Source: an uncultured Pyrinomonas sp. (GTDB lineage Bacteria; Acidobacteriota; Blastocatellia; Pyrinomonadales; Pyrinomonadaceae). From it: a stretch of 7,814 nucleotides of DNA. Position 1 is the first letter of the stretch. Every line of letters starts with the position of its first letter. Made by a program: the position numbers and the translations under genes. Shown here in pieces: positions 1-5,294 of this stretch. The stretch spans positions 1 to 7,814 of the forward strand of contig CAKZOF010000119.1 in the NCBI GenBank assembly GCA_937135995.1, in the 5' to 3' direction. The notes under the pieces were generated by a model. It was given only the letters and a program-made list of their open reading frames with translations, had not been told where the DNA came from and ran no database searches.

Positions 1-309
1 AGAGTCAGTTATTAAAAACTGGAATTGCGTGGTGAAACCCGCCTGTACGTTGACGAGACTATTATAATAAGCCGACCCAGCCTTGTTGAAGGAATTTGGC
101 GTCAGACGTAGCCGATCGCCGCTAGGCCCGCTCCCCAACGTCGCGCTCCCGTTTGTCTGAATCCCGGATGTGCTCGCCGGGAAAGACGAAAAAGAGAAAC
201 TATCCGCCCGCCCTTCGAGCGTCGCAGCCAAGAAGATGCTGAAAAGCGCCACAACCGAAAGGACGACGCTACTGTTCGTTACAAAGGAACGGTCTCTTCT
301 ATCCGCCAT
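1..309 (-). CDS. Secreted L-type (legume-like) lectin domain protein, N-terminal part
   Basis: This open frame starts at the ATG at 309 and runs off the left edge, giving 103 codons without a stop. The start is supported by an AGGAGA ribosome binding site 7 bases upstream (322-317). Residues 1-35 look like a signal peptide: a basic start (MADRRDR), a hydrophobic stretch at about 15-30, and a likely cut after GRA at 35. The mature protein opens with a Phe/Ser-rich segment, then a GSATL motif at 54-58, a RLRLTP motif at 66-71, GSAYYN at 78-83 and VNVQAGFTTQFQF at 87-99. That order (sugar-fold first strand, 'LRLT', 'GSA-Y/W-YN', 'GFTT-F-F') is what I know from bacterial legume-lectin-like domains, which often sit in exported proteins with PEP-CTERM-type tails. 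The C-terminal part is outside the window, so neither the sugar/metal site nor a sorting tail can be checked. G+C is about 53%, lower than the genes to the right. Coding and secretion are fairly sure; the lectin call is moderate. Confidence 0.66.
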   Translation of the reverse strand, partial: MADRRDRSFVTNSSVVLSVVALFSIFLAATLEGRADSFSFSSFPASTSGIQTNGSATLGSGPSGDRLRLTPNSFNKAGSAYYNSLVNVQAGFTTQFQFLITDS

Positions 310-316
310 GCTCTCT

Positions 317-322
317 TCTCCT
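317..322 (-). promoter_or_regulatory. Ribosome binding site of the lectin-like gene
   Basis: AGGAGA read on the minus strand, 7 bases before the ATG at 309. It fixes the start of the lectin-like gene and is one of the clearest ribosome binding sites in the window. Confidence 0.7.
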
Positions 323-350
323 TTCCTCACTTTTTCAAAGAAACGGTTAC

Positions 351-391
351 GTTGAAGCGTTCAACCTCGTGGGAGAAAAAATGCCCCACGA
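351..391. repeat. Two adjacent dyads upstream of the lectin-like gene
   Basis: GTTGAA-GCG-TTCAAC at 351-365 is a perfect 6+6 inverted repeat with a 3-base spacer. Next to it, TCGTGGG (367-373) and CCCACGA (385-391) form a perfect 7-base stem around an 11-base A/T-rich loop. Both lie 42 to 82 bases before the ATG at 309 of the minus-strand gene. They could be a repressor operator plus a leader hairpin, or two mRNA hairpins. No convincing -35/-10 pair was found nearby, so their position relative to the transcription start is unknown. Confidence 0.4.
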
Positions 392-975
392 TCTCGATCA
401 ACGGTTCCAACCAAGCTCAAACGGCAGCATCCTGATGGAAGGATCGTCAACGAATCGGCGTTCATTACCTTCATCAAGGGCCGGCGGCTTGGTACCTTTA
501 GCGAGCGAGGTTCGCATTCAATTTTAGGTCTCCAAGCAAGTATGTAATGCCTAATGGCACCGAGTTTCCAAAAAAGAGAAGGTTAAAATTTGGTGACCTT
601 CCCGTTGAGGACGGTCGTGGGCCAGTGTCGCACCGCCGCCTGCAGCACTTGGGCGAGAAATTTAGAAGAACGGGGGAGCACGAGGGGGCAATAATCCACC
701 TTGATTCATTGAGGGGATACAAACGCCCCCCCCTCGTAATCTCTCCCGCTCTATGAGCAAAAGCGGACGTGAACGGCGCGCTGAATATCTACGAGCGCGC
801 CTTCGAGGTATCTCCCGTCAAGGGGAGTCGTGGCCGTGTGGCGCGGGGGCGTGGTCTTGTCATTCCAAGTGGGATTGATTACGGTCCACGCGCCCGACAT
901 CTCCGGCGGCTTGAGTCACCGGGGATGCCCCCCGCGCTTATTCGGGGGAGGACGTCACTGGAGAGCACTTTCGCA

Positions 976-1025
976 AGATCAAAAGGGCGAGAAGCAAGAG
1001 TGTCGCTTCCTCGCCCTTTTGATCT
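976..1025 (-). terminator. Hairpin terminator after the amidohydrolase operon
   Basis: AGATCAAAAGGGCGAG at 976-991 pairs with the matching arm at 1010-1025. After a one-base bulge (1009), AAGC (992-995) pairs with GCTT (1005-1008), leaving a 9-base loop. It begins 10 bases after the stop codon of the downstream amidohydrolase gene. The GC stem is flanked by AAAA on one side and TTTT on the other, as in bidirectional intrinsic terminators, so it could work on either strand. Its clear client is the minus-strand operon. Confidence 0.8.
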
Positions 1026-1035
1026 CCGCTGGGCT

Positions 1036-2295
1036 TCATTTTTTCTCTTCGCTGACGAGCTGCCCGTTGATGATGACGCCTGTGACGTGCGACGTGTACT
1101 CGAATGGGTCGCCGTCGAACAGCACGACGTCTGCATCCTTGCCCGGCTCGAGCGAACCGACGCGGTTGGCAATGCCAAGGATGCGTGCCGCGTCTATCGT
1201 GATGGTTGCCAGCGCCTCTTCGAACGACAAACCGTTGGCCGCAGCGATGGCCGCTTCGAAGAGTACGACGCGCGTCTTCGGCACATAGGATTCATATCCG
1301 CTCTGCATGGCGACCGGGATGCCAGCACGACGAAGATTCGCCGCCGTCTCCATACTCAAGTTTTCGGCGTCGCCCGCCGCGCGGTACATCGTCGGGTGGA
1401 TGATGACCGGCACGCCCGCGGCTTTGATTTGGTCCATGACGAGATAGGCTTCCGCCGCGCCGTCGAGCACGATCTTGATGCCGAACTCTTTGGCGACGCG
1501 CAACGCTGACATGATGTCGTGCGCGCGGTGGACGTTGACGAGCAGCGGCAGCTCGCCGCGAATGACACGCGCGAGCGCTTCCATCCGTATGTCACGCGAT
1601 GGAGCCTTGGACGGGTCGTTGCCTGCGGCTTTTTGCTTGGCGACGTAATCTTGAGCCTTCAACAGCTCAGCGCGCAGCATGGCGATCTCCTTCGAGCGCG
1701 TGCCCGGAGACTTGCCGCCCTGGCCCAGTCCGGCTTGACCGAGCGAGGCGGCGATCATCGCTTCCGGGACGATCACCGCTTGATCGATCGTGTCTCCCAC
1801 GGTCTTAACGATCATGGTCTGGCCCGAGATGAGCGCGCCGGGGCCATGGCCCGTGTGCACGGCCGTGATGCCGAATGAGCGCAAGTACCCGACCAGAAAC
1901 TCGCGCGCGTCGTAGGCATCGATCGCGCGCAGTTCAGGCTGAATCGGGGCCGAGGTGTCGAGCTGCATCTGATCGTGCGGCTGATTCAAGTAGCCAGAAA
2001 GCCCGACCGTAGAGCGCGCGTCGATCAACCCGGGCGTGACAACGCGCGCCGTCAGCAGCTTGTAGCCCGACGGGACGGCGACTTGCGAGGCCGGGCCGAC
2101 ACGTTCGATCTTGCCGTCGCGAATGAGCACGACGCCATCGCGGATGGGCACGCCCGCCATGGTGTAAACCGTCTCGCCTCGCACGGCGATCTGCGCTTGC
2201 GCCGCGACGGAAGCCAGCAACAGACAGATCAGCACGCGCACCACGGTCGTGTGCTTTTCGATGAGCGAGCGTAGAACATTTTCGATCCTTCTCAT
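1036..2295 (-). CDS. Exported imidazolonepropionase-like amidohydrolase, metal site degenerate
   Basis: A 419-residue protein of the COG1228-type amidohydrolase family (TIM barrel plus a small beta domain made of both ends). The start at 2295 is chosen because its ATG overlaps the stop of the upstream gene (ATGA) and a GGGGAGGG ribosome binding site lies 6 bases ahead; an ATG nine codons earlier (2322) has no such support. Residues 1-35 form a signal peptide (hydrophobic core about 18-31, likely cut after AQA), so it is exported. Family landmarks are VTPGLID (86-92), IQPELRAIDAY (118-128), SGQTMIVKT (157-165), VHRAHDI (255-261) and VGSLEPGKDADVVLFDGDP (379-397). The expected HxH after PGLID is R94-S-T96, the position matching His269/His270 of the upstream gene reads Asp-Gly (278-279), and the HTDD segment reads QSGY (331-334). 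Only His256 and His259 remain near the strand-5 site. It may be an inactive partner, a regulator, or an enzyme with another metal arrangement. The substrate is unknown. Confidence 0.86.
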   Translation of the reverse strand: MRRIENVLRSLIEKHTTVVRVLICLLLASVAAQAQIAVRGETVYTMAGVPIRDGVVLIRDGKIERVGPASQVAVPSGYKLLTARVVTPGLIDARSTVGLSGYLNQPHDQMQLDTSAPIQPELRAIDAYDAREFLVGYLRSFGITAVHTGHGPGALISGQTMIVKTVGDTIDQAVIVPEAMIAASLGQAGLGQGGKSPGTRSKEIAMLRAELLKAQDYVAKQKAAGNDPSKAPSRDIRMEALARVIRGELPLLVNVHRAHDIMSALRVAKEFGIKIVLDGAAEAYLVMDQIKAAGVPVIIHPTMYRAAGDAENLSMETAANLRRAGIPVAMQSGYESYVPKTRVVLFEAAIAAANGLSFEEALATITIDAARILGIANRVGSLEPGKDADVVLFDGDPFEYTSHVTGVIINGQLVSEEKK

Positions 2296-3614
2296 TTGTT
2301 TCCCTCCCCATCTTCGAAGCATTCAATGTGCACGTCCTGATCGCGGCTCGCGCCGTAACCGCCGACGGCGTAGAGGCGATCCTGTGGGTTGTTGCGGTCG
2401 AAGACCTTGACGCCCTCGACGTAGGTTTCGAGCACTTTGGTGTAAACGCTCAGCGGGTCGCCCGAAAGGATGATGAAATCAGCATCTTTGCCGCGCTCCA
2501 AGCTGCCGATGCGATCCTGCAGATCGAGCATCTGCGCGCCAGCGAGCGTCATAGCGCGCAGCGCGTTGTCGCGCGACATCCCAGCGCGCACGGCCAACGC
2601 GGCGGAACGCAGGAACAGGCGCGAGTCGGTGATGTAATCATCCGTGTGGAAAGCGACCAGCGCGCCGGCCCGTTCCAACGCCGCGCCGGTCTGAAAGATG
2701 AGGTTGACGGCTTCGAGCTTTCCGCCGGGACTATCGATGACGATGATCGAACAAGGGACGCGCGCCTGCGCGATCTCGTTGGCGACGCGCCAGCCTTCGG
2801 AGACGTGATGGAGCACGGCGCGAAAGCCGAACTCTTTCGACAGCCGAATGGCCGTCAAGATGTCGTCGTGCCGGTGTGTGTGGAAGTGAACGATTCGCTT
2901 CCCTTCCATGGCTTCCACCAGCGCTTCCAACCCGAGATCGCGTGGCGGCAGCTTCGAGCGATCCCCTCCGGCGCGGCGGATCTTGTCGCGGTAGTCGACC
3001 GCTTTGGTGAACATGTCGCGGACGATGGCGGCCGATTTGGCGCGCGTGCCCGGGAAGGGACCGGGCGAGTTTGGGCGCAACGAGTTCGTCCCGTTGGCCA
3101 TCTTAATGCCCCACATGTAGTTGCCTTGCGCGTCGCGGATCAGTAGATCCTCGATCGTATTGCCGTTCCGAAGCTTGACATACACGGTCTGACCGCTCAA
3201 CAGGTGACCCGACCCGGGCATAATGTTGACAGTGGTGATGCCGCCTGCCTGTGCACGTTTGAGCGAAGTATCGCGGATGTTGATCGAATCGAGGATGCGC
3301 ACGTCAGGCTGCATCGGGGCCGAAGCGTCACCACCTGCGCCGCCGCCGATGTGGCTGTGCGTATCGACGAGGCCCGGCATGATGACTTTGCCCGCGACAT
3401 CGCGCCGCTCGGCATCGGGCGGGATGGCGACTTGTGAAGCCGGACCGACGGCAACGATCTTGCCGCGATGGACAACGAGCACGCCGTTCTCGATGGGCGG
3501 ACCGGATATGGGGATAATCTGTGCGCCGATGAAAGCTTGCGGTCGGTCTTGCGCGCGCGCGCCCAACGCTGCGCAGGCAGCGAGCGCAAGAAGCCAGATG
3601 AGATGTCGGATCAT
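2292..3614 (-). CDS. Exported imidazolonepropionase-like amidohydrolase, metal site intact
   Basis: A 440-residue metal-dependent amidohydrolase (COG1228 type). The ATG at 3614 is chosen because GAGGAGA stands 7 bases upstream and a signal peptide follows at once (MIRHLIWLLALAACAALGARA, cut near residue 21). The open frame reaches back to 3755, but that stretch is Arg/Pro-rich and unlikely to be coding. Landmarks in order: the N-terminal beta strands with GKIVAVGPAS (51-60), PGLVDTHSH with the metal-binding pair His86/His88, SGQTVYVKL (140-148), the histidine-rich VHFHTHRHDD (242-251) after strand 5, LHH at 268-270 after strand 6, HTDD (323-326) with the probable catalytic Asp, and IGSLERGKDADFIILSGDP (369-387). 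Known relatives hydrolyse imidazolonepropionate or dipeptides, or have unassigned substrates. Export to the periplasm argues against a role in cytoplasmic histidine breakdown, and no hut genes are nearby. It is first in an operon with its degenerate paralogue. Confidence 0.88.
   Translation of the reverse strand: MIRHLIWLLALAACAALGARAQDRPQAFIGAQIIPISGPPIENGVLVVHRGKIVAVGPASQVAIPPDAERRDVAGKVIMPGLVDTHSHIGGGAGGDASAPMQPDVRILDSINIRDTSLKRAQAGGITTVNIMPGSGHLLSGQTVYVKLRNGNTIEDLLIRDAQGNYMWGIKMANGTNSLRPNSPGPFPGTRAKSAAIVRDMFTKAVDYRDKIRRAGGDRSKLPPRDLGLEALVEAMEGKRIVHFHTHRHDDILTAIRLSKEFGFRAVLHHVSEGWRVANEIAQARVPCSIIVIDSPGGKLEAVNLIFQTGAALERAGALVAFHTDDYITDSRLFLRSAALAVRAGMSRDNALRAMTLAGAQMLDLQDRIGSLERGKDADFIILSGDPLSVYTKVLETYVEGVKVFDRNNPQDRLYAVGGYGASRDQDVHIECFEDGEGNK
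2302..2309 (-). promoter_or_regulatory. Ribosome binding site deciding the start of the second amidohydrolase
   Basis: GGGGAGGG on the minus strand lies 6 bases before the ATG at 2295 and inside the last codons of the upstream gene. Together with the ATGA overlap it indicates translational coupling and argues against the longer start at 2322. Confidence 0.65.
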
Positions 3615-3621
3615 TCGGGTT

Positions 3622-3628
3622 TCTCCTC
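3622..3628 (-). promoter_or_regulatory. Ribosome binding site deciding the start of the first amidohydrolase
   Basis: GAGGAGA on the minus strand, 7 bases before the ATG at 3614. It places the start directly ahead of the signal peptide and rules against the longer frame that begins at 3755. Confidence 0.7.
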
Positions 3629-3778
3629 GAAGAGAGTCTGCGTTCGAGAACTTTGTGAAGAGGCCTGCGCGCCATCTCCGGCGGATGGCGGAAGACTGCC
3701 GACCAGCGACCGGAGCGCCTGCCGGACGTTCACTTTGTGGTCTTGGTGCACGCAAGCCTTGGACTTTTCGCGCGTACG

Positions 3779-3805
3779 ATCTTACGAACCACGACCCCGT
3801 GTCAA
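3779..3805 (-). promoter_or_regulatory. Candidate promoter of the amidohydrolase operon
   Basis: On the minus strand TTGACA (3805-3800) is a perfect -35 box, followed after 15 bases by TAAGAT (3784-3779), four of six to the -10 consensus. The spacer is shorter than the usual 16-18. Transcription would begin near 3772 and leave a leader of about 158 bases. This is a pattern match only. Confidence 0.35.
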
Positions 3806-3861
3806 GCGTCGGAGCGCGGAACTCCTGCTCTTACGCTCTTTTCTGCCCGTTCGCATGCCGC

Positions 3862-3891
3862 TTGATGCGTTCTTGCGGGCTATGGTAATTT
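3862..3891 (+). promoter_or_regulatory. Weak candidate promoter of the FecR/GGDEF operon
   Basis: TTGATG (3862-3867) and TAATTT (3886-3891) are separated by 18 bases in the only A/T-rich spot upstream of the FecR gene. Four of six and three of six bases match the consensus. The match is weak, and an alternative sigma factor could use a different site. Confidence 0.2.
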
Positions 3892-4022
3892 GCTCGAAGG
3901 GCGCTGGAAGAATGGCGCGCCCGTCTCCTCACCGGCGTCCTTTCGCCTTCCCGCGTCAGAGGACGCGCTCTTGTGGTTGCCCCACCACCTGAGGTGAAGC
4001 CCGACGAAACGAGCTTTCCCGT

Positions 4023-5294
4023 ATGAGCAATATGAGCAACAGGCAGTCGTTGTTCGAAATCGAATGGTGGGTCATCTCCAAGCGATCCATCTATCTTATC
4101 ATCGCGCTGCTTCTGTGCGGCGTGCTCGTCGGAGCGCTGTCCGTCTACCTTTGGATCTACGGCAATCCGTTCGAGAAGGAGACCAAACTGCAAGCGCCGA
4201 CCGGGGCGCGGTTCGTCTCGTTCGATGGCGACGTGCGCGTCGTTCGGGCGCAGACGCGCGAGACCGTTCAAGTCAACGCCAACACGCAGCTCTATCCGGG
4301 CGACATCGTGCAGACGCAGGCCGATGGGCGCGCGCGCATTCTGCTCGCCGACGGTTCGACCCTGCTAGTCCGTCCCAACAGCGTGGTTACTATTCGTGAC
4401 AGTCGCACTGCCGATGGCGGGCAGCAGACCCATGTGCGCGTCGCCGTCGAACGCGGCCAGATCAACGTCCGCACCGAGGAGCAGAGCGAAAAGACCAGCA
4501 ACATCGTCGAGACGCGACTGACCGAGAGCCGTTTGGCGGCGCAGACTGGGGCGAGTTTCGGCGTACGTGACGACAACACCGAAGACATTCGCGTGAGCGC
4601 GGGCAGCATCGAGACGACGACGCGGGGTGGTGAAAAGACTGTGGTACGCGCTGGCGAGTACGTAGCCATCAATCAAACGGGCAACATCGCGCGGCGCGAG
4701 CGGCTGCTTGACGTGCCCGCGCCGCTTGCGCCACGCGATCTGGAGCGCATCTTCGCCCGCTCGTCTGGAACCAATGTCACGCTGCGGTGGCAGAAGCCCG
4801 CCACGGGAACCCCGGCTTATTACCGCATCGAAGTCGCTACCTCGCCCTTCTTCGTCTCAGCGGGCAAGGTCATCGAGCGCGACCAGTTGACCAACACCGA
4901 ATACAACGTTGGCGAACTGCGTCCCGGCGTCTATTATTGGCGCGTGCGGGCCGTGGCGCCGTCGGGTCAGGCGAGCGAGTGGAGCGAGCCGCAAAAGTTC
5001 ACCATTGTTGTCACGCAAGGGAGCGGACAGGTGGTCATCTGGGACGTGTCGGCGGAGTATGTCGCCGGCAACATCTACCTCGTGCGCGGACGCACGCAAG
5101 CTGGCAACACCATCCGCATCGCCGGGCGCGAAACGCTGGCGACGCGCGATGGAACGTTTCAACTACAGATCGCCGTGCCGCCGGGCACGCGCGAGTTGAG
5201 CATCGAAGCGGAGGATTCGCAAGGCTACCGCGGGCAGTACCGCTTTCCATTGAGCGGTGGGCGTGGAACGGCAGATGCGGCGAATCGGCGATGA
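4023..5294 (+). CDS. Membrane-anchored FecR domain protein with FN3-like and Ig-like domains
   Basis: A 423-residue envelope protein. A short cytoplasmic start with K20-R21 is followed by one membrane helix at about 22-46, so the rest should face the periplasm. Residues 62-228 match the FecR domain: GARFVSFDGDVRV (61-73), the 'L-PGDIVQT-ADGRARILLADGS' block (90-112), VRVAVERGQINVR (138-150), a repeated AQTGASFGV segment (173-181) and VVRAGEYVAIN (207-217). Residues 235-329 look like a fibronectin type III domain (VTLRWQKP at 252-259, YYRIEVA at 266-272, GVYYWRVRAV at 302-311, SEWSEPQKFTI at 318-328). Residues 338-410 are a second beta domain with an Ig-like pattern (VRGRTQAGNTIRIAG, DGTFQLQIAVPPGTRELSIEAED). 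No sigma factor or TonB-receptor gene is next to it, unlike the iron-uptake FecR systems. The start is the first ATG in a frame closed upstream by a stop at 3990; no strong ribosome binding site is seen. The last codons overlap the GGDEF gene (ATGA). Confidence 0.87.
   Translation: MSNMSNRQSLFEIEWWVISKRSIYLIIALLLCGVLVGALSVYLWIYGNPFEKETKLQAPTGARFVSFDGDVRVVRAQTRETVQVNANTQLYPGDIVQTQADGRARILLADGSTLLVRPNSVVTIRDSRTADGGQQTHVRVAVERGQINVRTEEQSEKTSNIVETRLTESRLAAQTGASFGVRDDNTEDIRVSAGSIETTTRGGEKTVVRAGEYVAINQTGNIARRERLLDVPAPLAPRDLERIFARSSGTNVTLRWQKPATGTPAYYRIEVATSPFFVSAGKVIERDQLTNTEYNVGELRPGVYYWRVRAVAPSGQASEWSEPQKFTIVVTQGSGQVVIWDVSAEYVAGNIYLVRGRTQAGNTIRIAGRETLATRDGTFQLQIAVPPGTRELSIEAEDSQGYRGQYRFPLSGGRGTADAANRR

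Larger units (their letters stand above)
310..1035. other. Gene-poor intergenic region with several small dyads
   Basis: About 725 bases between the lectin-like gene and the end of the amidohydrolase operon contain no frame I can defend as a gene. Short frames at 498-722 (minus) and 547-756 (plus) overlap each other and have no recognisable motifs or ribosome binding sites. Besides the dyads at 351-391 and the terminator at 976-1025, it holds GGCGCGCT/AGCGCGCC (775-782 with 794-801, loop 11), GAGGGG/CCCCTC (711-716 with 730-735) and CCCCCG/CGGGGG (929-934 with 943-948, loop 8). A run of eight C lies at 726-733. The dyads could be chance in GC-rich DNA or parts of an unrecognised structured RNA. 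I recognise no known RNA family here. Confidence 0.5.
3615..4022. other. Divergent intergenic region between the two operons
   Basis: About 400 bases separate the minus-strand amidohydrolase operon from the plus-strand FecR operon, so both promoters should lie here. It contains candidate promoters in each direction (listed separately) and a perfect 7-base hairpin, CGCCATC/GATGGCG (3670-3676 with 3684-3690, loop 7), that would fall in the leader of the amidohydrolase mRNA about 60 bases before its start. Frames crossing it (plus 3468-3992, minus 3831-4271) extend over real genes on the other strand and show no domain, so I treat it as non-coding. Confidence 0.6.

Noticed and set aside
726..733. 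Run of eight C as a phase-variation tract
   Set aside because: It is not inside a gene or at a promoter I can support, so a switching role has no basis.
498..756. Two overlapping short frames (minus 498-722, plus 547-756)
   Set aside because: They lie on opposite strands over the same DNA, have no ribosome binding site, hydrophobic pattern or recognisable family, and neither can be preferred.
769..1509. A 246-codon plus-strand frame partly opposite the amidohydrolase gene
   Set aside because: It is an Arg/Asp/His-rich antisense shadow of a well-supported minus-strand gene, has no domain and no ribosome binding site, and crosses the terminator hairpin.
2328..3146. A 272-codon plus-strand frame
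   Set aside because: It lies entirely opposite the intact amidohydrolase gene; the composition is typical of an antisense frame in GC-rich DNA and no motif is seen.
898..3684. The 12-mer CATCTCCGGCGG present at 898-909 and 3673-3684
   Set aside because: One or two repeated 12-mers are expected by chance in a window of this size, and the flanks do not match.
3468..3992. A 174-codon plus-strand frame across the divergent region
   Set aside because: It begins inside the amidohydrolase gene on the opposite strand and has no domain or start signal.
3831..4271. A 146-codon minus-strand frame
   Set aside because: It covers the start of the FecR gene in antisense and resembles no family.
4787..5290. 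Upstream extension of the GGDEF frame by 168 codons
   Set aside because: This part lies inside the FN3/Ig-like coding region in another frame and is Arg/His-rich nonsense; the ATGA-coupled ATG at 5291 starts the real protein.
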